From: an uncultured Pseudomonadales bacterium
Lineage (GTDB): Bacteria > Pseudomonadota > Gammaproteobacteria > Pseudomonadales > Pseudohongiellaceae
DNA: 64,000 nt
Direction: 5' to 3'
Assembly (NCBI GenBank): GCA_947259995.1
Contig: CAMYOK010000011.1
Span: 124,001 to 188,000 of the forward strand
This document shows positions 1 to 9,617 of this stretch, one piece after another. A program made the position numbers and the translations under genes. The notes beneath the pieces were generated by a model that was given only the letters and a program-made list of their open reading frames with translations, was not told the DNA's origin and did no database searches. Position 1 is the first letter of the stretch, and each line of letters starts with the position of its first letter.

Positions 1-1
1 A

Positions 2-100
2 GACTTAATCATTCTAAACGACGGCAGCTTAGCGGCGCTAAAGGCCGCCGTGCTAGAGTTACACCAGCAACTATTATCACTAACGGCCAAAGGCCCTTAG
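2..100 (+). CDS. coaE: dephospho-CoA kinase, C-terminal end (partial)
   Basis: Only the last 32 codons are inside the window; they read in frame to a TAG stop. CoaE phosphorylates dephospho-CoA in the final step of coenzyme A synthesis in the cytoplasm. The tail has a LIILNDG segment followed by a helix ending LELHQQLL, which resembles the CoaE C-terminus (a D-N-G turn and then a helix with LH). The assignment also rests on the next gene being yacG, which commonly follows coaE in gammaproteobacteria. The catalytic parts lie outside the window, so the call is probable rather than certain. Confidence 0.7.
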   Translation, partial: DLIILNDGSLAALKAAVLELHQQLLSLTAKGP

Positions 101-116
101 CAAGCCCAAAGAGTTA

Positions 117-320
117 ATGTATCAAATGAAACAACGTGAATTAAAAGTCAATTGCCCAACATGCAACGAAATCGTGCAATGGAATGAAAGCAGTCTATTC
201 CGCCCTTTCTGCTCGGAACGCTGCAAACTGATTGATTTCGGAGATTGGGCGAGTGAACGTAACGTCATCGCGGGTGAGTCTGTCCCGACTCACATCGATG
301 ATGAAGAAGAAGGCTATTAA
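117..320 (+). CDS. yacG: DNA gyrase inhibitor / zinc-finger protein YacG
   Basis: This small protein of 67 residues belongs to the YacG family, whose E. coli member binds GyrB and inhibits DNA gyrase. The sequence shows the four-cysteine zinc site of the family: CPTC near the N-terminus and CSERCK about 20 residues later, followed by the conserved [10 protein letters not shown] segment and an acidic tail. Two starts are possible, at 117 or at the ATG at 126. The purine-rich AAAGAG lies only 3 bases before the first and 12 before the second. It follows coaE by 16 bases and converges with the next gene, whose stop is 8 bases away. Confidence 0.92.
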   Translation: MYQMKQRELKVNCPTCNEIVQWNESSLFRPFCSERCKLIDFGDWASERNVIAGESVPTHIDDEEEGY

Positions 321-327
321 TGCACCA

Positions 328-2340
328 TTAAAGTGGCGCGTATTTAGGCAGCGGTAGCCAATAGATTTTCCCAGTGTCGGCATTGAGCTCAGCATTCATT
401 AGAAGCAAAATGAACTGACCATCGCGGGAGATTCTAATCTTATTAACCGTTTCGTCCTCAGCCAAACCCAGCGGATAACTATCGTGCAATAGATGTTTCT
501 CGACGTCGAAGAAATAGAGTTTTTCGTTATCTGTCGCGATTAAGAGTTTGCCACTTGGATCAAACTCCGCACTCACTGGTGAGCCTTCGAGATACCATTC
601 CCCATCATTGTTGTAGTAAACCCGCGGATCCATATCCACAATACTTGTGTGAGGCTCCACCTCATTGCCATTAGGGCAAGAATAAGCGAGTCGATTGCCA
701 TCGGGAGAGACACTGAAATCTGTGCAGCCACTGCCCACAGGAATATCGGTACCAGGAACAAAGGTAATATCCTGGGTTTGCGGGTTAAAATCGAACGTCA
801 CTAGATTCGACTCAGTGGTCAGGAACAAGTGTTGTTTAACATTATCGTATTCAATGCGCACAGGTCCTAACATTGGAATTGTAGCTCTCACTGGGTCGCC
901 ATCTTTATTAAAGATTCCCATCCACAAGCCTTCTTCAGCCGGGCTGTCTTCCTCTAACTCGTACAAAGGATCGAACAACAGCGTAAAGACATTGCCGTCC
1001 TCACCAATCGCGAAATCTCGTGGAATAAACTCTCGACCGCCATCAGCTAAACGATGATAAGTAAAAGCACCACTGGCAATATCAAGCTGGTACATCCGTT
1101 GAGATTCAGGATGCGTTGAGAAATACACGGTGCCATTGGCAGCGTCTAGCTCCATCTGATCAGGTATCGTATTAAATTTATACACCGCGCCGGTTTCACC
1201 AGAGATGACATTTCTTTCCACCAAGCGATTATTCTTCGTATCGCCGATCAACACCCAGCCATGACAAAGTGGAATAAAGTCTAGACTCGGCTCTGTCACT
1301 ATTGAACCGCCAAACTGCGCGATACCTGTCACTGTACTCGTCGTTTGCGCAGAAACCTCGACAATGTTGAGTAAACTGAACTGCATAGGGTCTGAACCAG
1401 CAAGGTATTGCATTTGGACGCTATATTCTTGGCCAGCATATATCATAGAGGGAATATCGAGCACCCCTGAGGCCGAGTTAAAAGAGGGAGCCCCGGGCAC
1501 AAGGGTTTGCGAACCCGGCGGCGCCGTAAAAGCACTGCAATCGAGCAACTGTAGCCCAGTTAACCCTGAGCCACTGATGCTACCCGGCGGGGTAATGTCT
1601 GTCGCAGCACTGAGTTCGAATAGGGTGTTCTGTTGATCCACCAAAGACAGGGCAACATTGAACGCCCCTACGCCAGGCGCACTTAAACCCGGCACTGACA
1701 AGGTGAAACCATCGAACCTTGGACGATCCATCGCTTGTGCCGGAGCAGTCCCTACTGTGTACTCTAGGCTATAAAGCGGGCGGAATTTCACTCCGGTCCA
1801 AACAGGGAAACTTTCTGTCACATCCTCAGGAGACGTCGCACTCTGGACACGAATGCCCACATAGCGACTATTAGGAAGAATCGCATTGACTGAGCCGGTG
1901 ATATCGATACTGAGAGTTGCGCTTGAATTGCCGCCCGAAGCCTGCACGGCGTCTATAGTCGCGGCAGGCAACACACCGCCTGCGACAAAATCCGTGAGCT
2001 CTATGCTGCCGTTGTCAGCAAATGCGTAAATTTGTAATGGGGCTTGACCACCGCGGGGATAGAGTGCCTCAAGAGGAAGATGCACGACGGCACTTTGTAC
2101 CGACTGCTGAGTAGCAAAATCGAAGACCATTGTCGCGGCATCGACGTAATCGGGGCTTGTCACAGCCCAACCGTCATTAGTTTTATAACTCGCTCTGAGC
2201 GCTGGCTCATCGGGTGTCGGGTTTGAATGCACCAACACTGCCTCTTCCACTAACACGGCTTGATCAGCAAAGACATTCACATTGAAAGCGAAAGACAGAA
2301 GCGAGAGCAACATGCCTGCATTTTTGACGGCTTTAGCCAT
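328..2340 (-). CDS. exported beta-propeller-like protein of unknown function
   Basis: I do not recognise this 670-residue protein as a named family. It starts with a clear signal peptide (residues 1-25, cleavage likely after VFA), so it is exported. The N-terminal third, rich in Val, Thr and Asp, resembles a beta-sandwich module. The C-terminal half has repeated blades with SPDGNRLAYS, DPSGKLLIATD and SRDGQFILLL, typical of TolB/YVTN/WD40-like propellers. Cysteines occur at only a few positions, including a pair in the propeller half. It stands alone, convergent with yacG, and has its own promoter region with a CRP-like palindrome. No catalytic motif is visible, so a binding or surface role is only a guess. 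Confidence 0.8.
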   Translation of the reverse strand: MAKAVKNAGMLLSLLSFAFNVNVFADQAVLVEEAVLVHSNPTPDEPALRASYKTNDGWAVTSPDYVDAATMVFDFATQQSVQSAVVHLPLEALYPRGGQAPLQIYAFADNGSIELTDFVAGGVLPAATIDAVQASGGNSSATLSIDITGSVNAILPNSRYVGIRVQSATSPEDVTESFPVWTGVKFRPLYSLEYTVGTAPAQAMDRPRFDGFTLSVPGLSAPGVGAFNVALSLVDQQNTLFELSAATDITPPGSISGSGLTGLQLLDCSAFTAPPGSQTLVPGAPSFNSASGVLDIPSMIYAGQEYSVQMQYLAGSDPMQFSLLNIVEVSAQTTSTVTGIAQFGGSIVTEPSLDFIPLCHGWVLIGDTKNNRLVERNVISGETGAVYKFNTIPDQMELDAANGTVYFSTHPESQRMYQLDIASGAFTYHRLADGGREFIPRDFAIGEDGNVFTLLFDPLYELEEDSPAEEGLWMGIFNKDGDPVRATIPMLGPVRIEYDNVKQHLFLTTESNLVTFDFNPQTQDITFVPGTDIPVGSGCTDFSVSPDGNRLAYSCPNGNEVEPHTSIVDMDPRVYYNNDGEWYLEGSPVSAEFDPSGKLLIATDNEKLYFFDVEKHLLHDSYPLGLAEDETVNKIRISRDGQFILLLMNAELNADTGKIYWLPLPKYAPL

Positions 2341-2394
2341 AACACTGATCCCTACCGGTTTTTAAGCAAATTGTCGCACTAGCATACTAGACTG

Positions 2395-2424
2395 AGATTA
2401 TGCTCTTAAGTCTAATAAAATCAA
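2395..2424 (-). promoter_or_regulatory. possible sigma70 promoter of the exported propeller protein
   Basis: Reading the minus strand there is TTGATT (2419-2424) and TAATCT (2395-2400) separated by 18 bases, about 55 bases before the start codon of the 670-residue protein. The elements are fair rather than strong. The call gains weight from a CRP-like palindrome centred about 62 bases upstream of the implied start site. Confidence 0.4.
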
Positions 2425-2442
2425 GCCATTACATTTACAAGC

Positions 2443-2458
2443 GGTGACGCAAGTCACA
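2443..2458. promoter_or_regulatory. CRP/Vfr-like binding site
   Basis: The sequence GGTGACGCAAGTCACA matches the CRP consensus TGTGA-N6-TCACA at 9 of 10 specified bases and has a perfect 5-bp dyad (GTGAC/GTCAC). Its centre is about 62 bp upstream of the start site implied by the -10 element at 2395-2400. This is the usual place for a class I CRP activator site. Whether the organism has CRP or Vfr cannot be seen here. Confidence 0.4.
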
Positions 2459-2498
2459 GTCCTTCTGCTTACATCCACTTAATAGTAGCACTATTGGC

Positions 2499-3452
2499 CT
2501 AATTCGCTTCTAGCTCAGCCTCCCAGAACGCTGAAATAGCTGCGATTCCCGCAGCGCCACAACCCATAGCTTGATCAATATGCTGCAGACCCATACCGCC
2601 TAGGGCATACACAGGCACTTTTGCTTGCGAAACAAGGCTCGCAAATGCCTCCCACCCTATTGGCACCTGCCCTGGATGGCTTTGTGTCACGGCAACAGGC
2701 GAGAGGAAAACATAGTCGACACCAATATTCTGCGCTTGCTGTAACTGCGCTAAACTATGACAGGAAGCACTAAGGCGAATATTTTTCGCTACCGGTCGCT
2801 TTGTTAATGAGCTCAAGATGGCGCTATTAATATGCAACTCAGAAACAGGCAAAGTTTTAAACAATGCTAGTGAAGTATTGGCGGCTAGGCGCACGGGCCA
2901 ATCGCGACTGCGCTGCCAGCACTGCGCCACGAGTGCTGCAAATAATGCGTCTGCCATATTGTCTTGGCGTAAATGAATCAACTCGACACCAGCAGCAAGC
3001 GCGCGTTCAAAACGCTGCAGAAAATCGAATTCATTATCGGCCTTGCCCGTAATGGCAATGCGATCTGGAAGTTGAATTCGATCGATAATGGCTTTATTTG
3101 CGGCGGGAAAATCCTCGGCGTTTAAATCGCCTAGCTTTTGCCAGCGTATCGCTTGCCCCTCTTTCCCAGTCGGTTCACCGCGATAGTCAAGAATGCGGCG
3201 CACTTCGAGCCAAACTTGTTTGTCGCCATAGTCGTGTCGGATATCGCACAGAGGCACGTCGCGCATCACCTCGATGCCAATCTCTTCGAAAAACTCTCTG
3301 CGCAAGGCCTCACTAATGTCTTCGCCGGCTTCGCATTTACCGCCGGGAAATTCCCATAGGCCACCCTGATGGGCATTCGCGTTGCGAAGTGCGACAAGCA
3401 CACGTTGCTGTCGATCGATTAATACGCCTACCGCAACGTGCACTAATTTCAT
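2499..3452 (-). CDS. Nudix hydrolase fused to a ThiE-like domain (MutT/thiamine phosphate synthase-like)
   Basis: The protein has two domains in 317 residues. The N-terminal part (about 1-130) is a MutT-type Nudix hydrolase with a full Nudix box beginning GGKCEAGEDISEALRREF and ending EEIGI, so it should hydrolyse oxidised nucleotides such as 8-oxo-dGTP. The C-terminal part (about 135-317) is a thiamine-phosphate-synthase-like TIM barrel with ELIHLRQ and YALGGMG segments. Such fusions are known in gammaproteobacteria, where the second domain's activity is unproven. The gene follows argJ by 26 bases in the secA-argJ transcription unit. The MutT role is firm; a role of the second domain in thiamine metabolism is uncertain. 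Confidence 0.9.
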   Translation of the reverse strand: MKLVHVAVGVLIDRQQRVLVALRNANAHQGGLWEFPGGKCEAGEDISEALRREFFEEIGIEVMRDVPLCDIRHDYGDKQVWLEVRRILDYRGEPTGKEGQAIRWQKLGDLNAEDFPAANKAIIDRIQLPDRIAITGKADNEFDFLQRFERALAAGVELIHLRQDNMADALFAALVAQCWQRSRDWPVRLAANTSLALFKTLPVSELHINSAILSSLTKRPVAKNIRLSASCHSLAQLQQAQNIGVDYVFLSPVAVTQSHPGQVPIGWEAFASLVSQAKVPVYALGGMGLQHIDQAMGCGAAGIAAISAFWEAELEAN

Positions 3453-3478
3453 CCTAGCAAACCTTTTGTAACAGTAGG

Positions 3479-4699
3479 CTAGCTGCGATAACTAGCATTG
3501 ATACGCACATACTCTTCGGACAAATCAGACGTCCACACTGTCTCGCGCGCTTCACCGCGATTCAGGTCAACTGTGATGAAAATCTGCTCCTGATTCATCT
3601 GCGCTTGGCCTTGAGCCTCCGTGTAATCCGGTGCCAACATGCCCCCTGTGACAATACAAACGTCTCCCAGATACATGTCGATCTTATCGACATCAAGACC
3701 ATCAATGCCCGCTCGCCCTACAGCGGCTAGGATGCGACCCCAGTTAGGATCCGATGCAGATAAGGCAGTCTTCACTAGCGGCGACTCGGAAATAGCATAA
3801 GCAACTAACAAACACTCTTTGCTTGTCGCGCCGCCTTTAATATCCACAGTCACAAATTTTTTGGCCCCTTCGGCATCGCGAATAATATCTTTTGCGAGCT
3901 CCTGTACAAGCGCTCTTAATGCAGATTCGAAGACGGCGAAGTCACTGGCATTGTGCTTAGTAATTTCAATGCCACTTTGCCCAGTGGCACTCAACACACA
4001 GCAATCGTTAGTCGAAGTATCACCATCGACCGTAATGCGATTAAAGGATTGATCCACGGCTCCCTGCAAAAGCGACTGCAGAGTTGCCTGGTCGATCTTC
4101 GCATCGGTAAACACGAAGCTGAGCATGGTCGCCATATTCGGCTTGATCATCCCAGCCCCTTTACTCATCCCCGTAATCACCACAGTTTTACCGGCGATTT
4201 GCACTGTCGTCGAACGCGCCTTAGGGCAGGTATCGGTCGTCATTATTCCTTTCGCGGCATTGAGCCAATCGTTGCCAAGCGACTCCAACGCGGATGGGAT
4301 TCCCGCCGCGATTTTGTGCACAGGCAATTTCTCACCGATCACTCCCGTCGAGAAAGGTAAAATTTCATGCCGTTTAATGCCCACCGCAGAGGCCAAAGCA
4401 TCACAGCAAGCGAGTGCATCTTCGACCCCGACTTTTCCCGTTCCTGCATTGGCGTTGCCAGTATTAATAAGCAAATACCGCACGGAGCCTAAACTGCTTT
4501 TAAGGTGGTCACGCGCCACGTGTACCGGGGCCGCACAGAATGCGTTCTGAGTAAAAACACCCGCGCTAGTGGACCCTGGGGCTAACTCCATCAAGACAAG
4601 GTCTAGCCGATTGGCATAGCGAACATGACTCGCAACTGCAGCTACGCGTACGCCTGCAACATCGATCAAATCTTTGGCTTGCACTTGTGGCTTGTTCAT
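3479..4699 (-). CDS. argJ: bifunctional glutamate N-acetyltransferase / amino-acid acetyltransferase
   Basis: ArgJ transfers the acetyl group from N-acetylornithine to glutamate, recycling acetate in arginine synthesis; many family members also make N-acetylglutamate from acetyl-CoA. The precursor cleaves itself before a conserved threonine, seen here in KGAGMIKPNMATMLSF (the T of MATML). An in-frame start exists at 4726, but the ATG at 4699 gives 406 residues, close to the family norm. It begins MNKPQVQ five bases after the secA stop, so I prefer it. It is co-directional with secA and the Nudix gene, as in pseudomonads. Confidence 0.96.
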   Translation of the reverse strand: MNKPQVQAKDLIDVAGVRVAAVASHVRYANRLDLVLMELAPGSTSAGVFTQNAFCAAPVHVARDHLKSSLGSVRYLLINTGNANAGTGKVGVEDALACCDALASAVGIKRHEILPFSTGVIGEKLPVHKIAAGIPSALESLGNDWLNAAKGIMTTDTCPKARSTTVQIAGKTVVITGMSKGAGMIKPNMATMLSFVFTDAKIDQATLQSLLQGAVDQSFNRITVDGDTSTNDCCVLSATGQSGIEITKHNASDFAVFESALRALVQELAKDIIRDAEGAKKFVTVDIKGGATSKECLLVAYAISESPLVKTALSASDPNWGRILAAVGRAGIDGLDVDKIDMYLGDVCIVTGGMLAPDYTEAQGQAQMNQEQIFITVDLNRGEARETVWTSDLSEEYVRINASYRS

Positions 4700-4704
4700 A
4701 ATGA

Positions 4705-7479
4705 TTAACTCAATTTCCCGTGACATTGTTTGAATTTTTTACCCGAGCCGCAATAGCAAGGGTCATTACGCCCTACCTTCTGGCCACCACGAACAAAAGG
4801 CGAGTTCTCCGACGATTGTCCAGCTCCTGAACTCTGCTCGCCACCTTTTGCTGCCGCTTCTTGGGCAAGGCTCGCCGCTTGTGCGTGCTGATAATTGATT
4901 TTTTCGCGCGCACGCTCTTCTTCGCGCTGCTTCTCGATTTCATCAATCTCTTCAGTTGTGCGAATCTTCACATGACTCAAGAAACGGATCACCTCGTGCT
5001 GAAGGTTCGTCAACAGATCTTGAAACAGTGCGAAGGCCTCGCGTTTGTATTCCTGCTTGGGGTTTTTACCTGCATAGCCACGCAAGAAAATCCCTTGTCG
5101 TAATTGGTCCATCGACGCTAAATGCTCTTTCCATAAATTGTCGAGAATCTGCAGAACGATCTGTTTCTCAAGCAGGTGAATCTTGTCACCCACCGCCGCA
5201 CACTTGTTCGCATAATCCTCATGCAGCACCGCAAGAATTTTCTCTTTTAGAGTTTCTTCGAAGAGTTTTTCGTCCGCATCTAACCATGACTGTATCGGCA
5301 TTTTATTAGCAAATTGCGCCTCAATGCCTTTCTCTAACCCTTCGATATCCCATTGCTCAGGGACACTCTGTGGTGGAATATGCGCGCCGATAATCTCGTT
5401 GCCCACTTCTTCACGCATATTGGTCACAAGCTCTGAAATATCTTCACTTGCCATCAATTCATTGCGTTGACGGTAAACAATTGTGCGCTGATCGTTGGCG
5501 ACATTGTCATATTCGAGCAATTGCTTACGAATATCGAAGTTGCGCCCTTCAACCTTACGTTGTGCTTTCTCGATCGATTTAGACACCATGCCGTGTTCAA
5601 TGGCCTCACCACGCTCCATCCCCAAGGCTTGCATGAAGTTTTTCACGCGCTCGGATGCGAAGATACGCATGAGATTGTCTTCCAATGAGAGGTAGAAACG
5701 CGAGTAACCAGGGTCACCCTGACGCCCTGAACGACCACGTAGCTGATTATCAATACGACGTGACTCATGGCGTTCTGTGCCAATAATATGCAATCCACCC
5801 GCCTCTAAGACTTGCTGATGGCGAGCACGCCATTGCTCTTTCACCTCTTCGATTTGTGCTTCGCTCGGATTATTGAGAGCCGCCGCATCGTGTTCCCACT
5901 TACCTCCCAATACGATATCCGTACCACGACCAGCCATGTTTGTGGCAATCGTTACAACTCCTGGGCGCCCAGCTTGGGCAATAATTTCAGCTTCCTTCTG
6001 GTGGAATTTAGCATTCAATACCTCATGTTGAATCTTCTCTTTAGTCAAAAATTTGGAGAGAATTTCAGAGGTATCGATAGAAGCCGTGCCGACAAGTACT
6101 GGGGCACCCTTCGCACTAATTTCCTTGATGTCGCGCACAATCGCTTCGAATTTTTCTTCCATTGAGAGATAAATCAGATCGTTCATATCTTTACGTAGCA
6201 GGGGCTTGTTCGAAGGAATAACCACTACATCTAAATCATAGATCTGCTTAAATTCGAACGCTTCAGTATCCGCCGTACCAGTCATGCCCGAAAGCGTCTT
6301 ATACAAGCGGAAGTAATTCTGGAACGTAGTTGAAGCAAGAGTTTGACTCTCACTTTGAATCTCTAATCCTTCCTTGGCCTCAATGGCCTGATGCAAACCT
6401 TCTGATAGACGTCGGCCCTCCATCGTACGGCCAGTGTGTTCATCGATCAGCACAATCTTGTTATCCTGAACAATGTACTCCACATCTTTATGGAAGAGAT
6501 AATGTGCCTTCAAAGCAGAATGCACGTGATGCAACAAGCCTAAATTCTTTGCCGCATAGAGACTCTCTCCTTCGCCAAGCATTTTCTTGTCGCTCAACAG
6601 TTCTTCTACGAAAACATGGCCGCTCTCGGTTAGTTCGACCTGACGTGCTTTCTCGTCAATCACGAAATGTCCCGTCTCTACAAAGTCAGTATTCTTGTCG
6701 ATACTGAAGCCGGCTTTCTCTGGCTTTCCTTCACCTTTTTCAAGGCGCGAAATCAAAGAATTGATGGCCTTATATTGCTGCGAACTATCTTCTGCGGCAC
6801 CCGAGATGATCAATGGGGTACGCGCCTCATCAATGAGAATGGAGTCCACTTCATCGACGATGGCAAAATTCAGTTTCTTCTGCATTTTGTCTTCGATACG
6901 GAACGCCATATTGTCGCGCAGATAATCAAAACCAAACTCATTGTTGGTGCCGTAAGTAATCGACGACTCGTAACCTGCTTTTTTGGCTTCGTGACCTTGG
7001 CCCGAGATAATCACCCCAACGCTCAAGCCCAAAAACTCATATAGTGGACGCATCCAATTCGCGTCACGCTCTGCCAGGTAATCGTTCACTGTCACGATAT
7101 GCACGCCTAGCCCAGTTAAACCATTAAGATAGGCAGGCAGCGTCGCAACTAGAGTCTTACCCTCACCTGTTTTCATCTCTGCAATATTGCCTTCATGCAG
7201 CACGATGCCGCCGATCATTTGCACGTCAAAGTGACGCATGCCCATGACCCGCTTACCTGCCTCACGAACAATGGCAAATGCCTCGGGCAACAACGAGTTT
7301 AAGGTCTCACCTTTATCGAAGCGCTCTTTAAACTCTGCGGTCTTTGCTCGTATTTCTGCATCCGAGAGAGACTCATACCCACTTTCTAAGGCATTGATTT
7401 TATTTACTGTTTTCTGAAGTTTTTTAAGTTGTCTTGAATTACTGCTGCCAAAAATGGCGCTTAAAAAATTAAGGTTCAT
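4705..7479 (-). CDS. secA: preprotein translocase ATPase SecA
   Basis: SecA is the motor that pushes unfolded preproteins through SecYEG. The 924-residue protein has the Walker A motif TGEGKT at residues 104-109, a DEVD Walker B, the long preprotein cross-linking and scaffold regions, and a linker rich in Glu, Arg and Ala. It ends in the zinc-binding tail [13 protein letters not shown], which binds SecB and phospholipids. It is slightly longer than the E. coli protein (901). It lies downstream of the M23 peptidase gene by 113 bases and is followed almost directly by argJ. No secM-like gene is present. Confidence 0.99.
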   Translation of the reverse strand: MNLNFLSAIFGSSNSRQLKKLQKTVNKINALESGYESLSDAEIRAKTAEFKERFDKGETLNSLLPEAFAIVREAGKRVMGMRHFDVQMIGGIVLHEGNIAEMKTGEGKTLVATLPAYLNGLTGLGVHIVTVNDYLAERDANWMRPLYEFLGLSVGVIISGQGHEAKKAGYESSITYGTNNEFGFDYLRDNMAFRIEDKMQKKLNFAIVDEVDSILIDEARTPLIISGAAEDSSQQYKAINSLISRLEKGEGKPEKAGFSIDKNTDFVETGHFVIDEKARQVELTESGHVFVEELLSDKKMLGEGESLYAAKNLGLLHHVHSALKAHYLFHKDVEYIVQDNKIVLIDEHTGRTMEGRRLSEGLHQAIEAKEGLEIQSESQTLASTTFQNYFRLYKTLSGMTGTADTEAFEFKQIYDLDVVVIPSNKPLLRKDMNDLIYLSMEEKFEAIVRDIKEISAKGAPVLVGTASIDTSEILSKFLTKEKIQHEVLNAKFHQKEAEIIAQAGRPGVVTIATNMAGRGTDIVLGGKWEHDAAALNNPSEAQIEEVKEQWRARHQQVLEAGGLHIIGTERHESRRIDNQLRGRSGRQGDPGYSRFYLSLEDNLMRIFASERVKNFMQALGMERGEAIEHGMVSKSIEKAQRKVEGRNFDIRKQLLEYDNVANDQRTIVYRQRNELMASEDISELVTNMREEVGNEIIGAHIPPQSVPEQWDIEGLEKGIEAQFANKMPIQSWLDADEKLFEETLKEKILAVLHEDYANKCAAVGDKIHLLEKQIVLQILDNLWKEHLASMDQLRQGIFLRGYAGKNPKQEYKREAFALFQDLLTNLQHEVIRFLSHVKIRTTEEIDEIEKQREEERAREKINYQHAQAASLAQEAAAKGGEQSSGAGQSSENSPFVRGGQKVGRNDPCYCGSGKKFKQCHGKLS

Positions 7480-7592
7480 GATTTTGCTTCACTTAATGAT
7501 AAAAACTGGAATAAAAGAATGATTCACATAGACATGCCGCCAGCATCGCCCCAATTAAAGGGCAAGGTAGCAAGCGAAGACGGTAAGGAGTT

Positions 7593-8522
7593 CTATCTGG
7601 AGGTTCGATGAATATATGAGGATGGGTCCACGACCCTGCCGTGCTTATACACCTCGAAATGCACGTGCGGGCCCGTAGAGCGGCCAGTACTGCCCACCAA
7701 GGCGATGGTTTGGCCTTTCTTGATAATCTCGCCGACATCTACCAGTAGCTTTTCAGCATGCCCGTAGCGTGTCTCATAGCCATTGCCATGATTAATATCG
7801 ACCGTGAGTCCGTAGCCTTGTCGTTCGCCCGCTGCTGTCACTACGCCAGCCGCCACAGCAATAATGTCTTCGCCGGCTTCGCTAGTGGCAAAATCAACGC
7901 CAGAGTGCCAAGCTAATTTGCCAGTGAATGGGTCAGTACGACGCCCAAAGGGTGACGACATCCAGCCCTGTTTGATCGGTCGCCCAGTCAAGAAAGCGTC
8001 TGACTCAAACTGCCTTTCGAGCATCAAACCTTCAATAATTTCAAGCTGTTGCGCTCGGTCCGCGATCTGCTGCTCCAAGTCGCCTATCGCGGCAACGAAG
8101 TCTGGCGGAGAATACGGGATTGAGTCACTAAACAGCGGCCCACCCAATGCGGGAGGGCTAGAGAAATTAAATTCATCGGAATCCAATTGCGCCACTGAGG
8201 TAATACGCTCGCCAAGAGCCTCCATGCGCAGCAATCTTGCCTGTAGCATGGCTAAGCGCAAAGTCAGCGCTTCAATTTGTTCTTCGGATTCTTGTTTCAG
8301 ACGCTCTAGGGCATCGGCTTGCGAGGCAAGATCTTCGCTCCATCCTTGACGGACTTCTGAAGAATATTCGGTAGGGTCTTGCGAAACGGCGAATTGATAA
8401 CCGAGATAGGCAAAAGCGACAGGGGCACCTAGGATGCAAATCGAAAGGAGGCCTTTCAGCCACCCTTTGAGGACAATCGTGCGAGTTTGACCATGATGCT
8501 GGTCAACTAATATCAATTTCAT
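7593..8522 (-). CDS. M23 family metallopeptidase, membrane anchored
   Basis: This is a predicted peptidoglycan endopeptidase or murein hydrolase activator. Residues about 22-43 form one N-terminal membrane segment, followed by a coiled coil (about 60-105 and 140-170). The C-terminal LytM domain has WHSGVDFA and GPHVHFE, which supply the H-x3-D and H-x-H zinc ligands, so it appears catalytically intact. The N-terminus has an unusual DQHHGQTRT segment before the membrane helix. It sits between lpxC and secA, where pseudomonads, as I recall, also carry an M23 gene. The upstream leader contains a 9-bp hairpin, and no good Shine-Dalgarno sequence precedes the ATG. Confidence 0.9.
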   Translation of the reverse strand: MKLILVDQHHGQTRTIVLKGWLKGLLSICILGAPVAFAYLGYQFAVSQDPTEYSSEVRQGWSEDLASQADALERLKQESEEQIEALTLRLAMLQARLLRMEALGERITSVAQLDSDEFNFSSPPALGGPLFSDSIPYSPPDFVAAIGDLEQQIADRAQQLEIIEGLMLERQFESDAFLTGRPIKQGWMSSPFGRRTDPFTGKLAWHSGVDFATSEAGEDIIAVAAGVVTAAGERQGYGLTVDINHGNGYETRYGHAEKLLVDVGEIIKKGQTIALVGSTGRSTGPHVHFEVYKHGRVVDPSSYIHRTSR

Positions 8523-8528
8523 GGGTCT

Positions 8529-8562
8529 AGGTGTTCTCTGTTAGTCGTAATGCAGAACACCT
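8529..8562 (-). promoter_or_regulatory. hairpin in the leader of the M23 peptidase-secA transcript
   Basis: Perfect 9-bp arms (AGGTGTTCT at 8529-8537 and AGAACACCT at 8554-8562) enclose a 16-base loop. The structure ends only 6 bases before the ATG of the M23 gene, so it could mask ribosome binding in the mRNA or act as an operator dyad in DNA. No U-tract follows, so it is not a terminator. Confidence 0.45.
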
Positions 8563-8591
8563 GAGCCAAGCTTAGGCAGCCGTACGTCAAA

Positions 8592-8619
8592 CTTATACCC
8601 AATAATCAATGGGTTACAA
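8592..8619 (-). promoter_or_regulatory. sigma70-like promoter for the M23 peptidase-secA-argJ unit
   Basis: On the minus strand TTGTAA (8614-8619) and TATAAG (8592-8597) are 16 bases apart, about 70 bases before the M23 start codon. The spacer itself holds an imperfect dyad (CCCA...TGGG). The -10 matches consensus at five of six bases. Confidence 0.45.
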
Positions 8620-8643
8620 ATATGGAACGGTGCTAGAAAATTA

Positions 8644-9555
8644 TCAGGCCGCGAGTACTGGTTTCATATAAGAAATCGGTACATGCGAGTCTGAGTCAAA
8701 ACTGACAATTTCCCAGGCGTCTTTGTTATCTTCAAGCGACCTTAATAATGCATTATTCAGTGCGTGTCCAGACTTATATCCTTTGAACTCGCCGATCAGA
8801 CTAAAGCCGATCATATAAAGGTCACCGATGGCGTCCAGAATTTTGTGCTTCACGAACTCGTCTTCATAACGTAATCCGTCTTCATTCAATACCTTATAAT
8901 CACCTACAGCGATGGCATTGTCCATGCTCGCGCCCAAGGCCAAGTTTCGATTACGCAATTCTTCAAATTCATGCATAAATCCGAACGTTCGTGCACGGCT
9001 CACTTCTTTCACAAAAGACGTGCTGGAAAAATCGACACTCGCCGTCTTAGTATATTTACGATAAACAGGATGATCGTAAAGCAGCGTGTAACTGACCTTG
9101 AAACCATCGAATGGCTCTAGGCTTACCGATTTATCCCCGTCCGAAACCGTTAAAGGTTTGGTGATACGTATGAATTTCTTTAGTGCTTTCTGCTCTTCGA
9201 TACCAGCGGACTGGATCAAGAACACAAAGGGGCCTGCGCTGCCGTCCATAATAGGCACTTCAGGGGCGCTGACGTCAATATAGGCATTGTCGATCCCTAA
9301 ACCCGACATCGCAGACATCAAATGCTCGATAGTAGAGATTCTGACATCCCCTTTCACGAGCGTCGTCGATAGCGTGGTATCCCCGACATAAGTCGCGGTT
9401 GCTGGAATCTCCACCATTGGATCGAGATCCGTGCGTTTAAAGATGATTCCCGTGTCGATCGGTGCAGGTCGCAACGTCAGGTAGACTTTCTCGCCATTAT
9501 GCAAACCCACTCCGGTGGCTCTGATAACGTTCTTCAAAGTTCTTTGATTTAGCAT
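8644..9555 (-). CDS. lpxC: UDP-3-O-acyl-N-acetylglucosamine deacetylase
   Basis: LpxC catalyses the committed, zinc-dependent step of lipid A synthesis in the cytoplasm. The 303-residue protein has the expected metal site: STIEHLMSA (His near residue 78), HKILDAIGD (His and Asp near 237 and 241) and the catalytic SGHALNN histidine near 264. Length matches the family. It follows ftsZ as in enterics and pseudomonads but has its own promoter in the 214-base gap. In enterics LpxC is controlled by proteolysis through its C-terminal tail; here the tail ends MKPVLAA, similar in hydrophobic character, so similar control is possible. Confidence 0.98.
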   Translation of the reverse strand: MLNQRTLKNVIRATGVGLHNGEKVYLTLRPAPIDTGIIFKRTDLDPMVEIPATATYVGDTTLSTTLVKGDVRISTIEHLMSAMSGLGIDNAYIDVSAPEVPIMDGSAGPFVFLIQSAGIEEQKALKKFIRITKPLTVSDGDKSVSLEPFDGFKVSYTLLYDHPVYRKYTKTASVDFSSTSFVKEVSRARTFGFMHEFEELRNRNLALGASMDNAIAVGDYKVLNEDGLRYEDEFVKHKILDAIGDLYMIGFSLIGEFKGYKSGHALNNALLRSLEDNKDAWEIVSFDSDSHVPISYMKPVLAA

Positions 9556-9617
9556 AGGTTCGTCTTTTCCTGATTAAATGTGAAACCTGCGTGACACTTA
9601 GGGTCAATGCAGGCGAG

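Noticed and set aside
3953..4360. 135-codon frame antisense to argJ
   Set aside because: Shadow of argJ with no independent evidence; the same applies to other long frames opposite secA, murC and cysNC.
7493..7738. Frame between the M23 gene and secA as a secM or dciA candidate
   Set aside because: It overlaps the M23 gene out of frame, has no signal peptide or arrest motif, and no DUF721 similarity.
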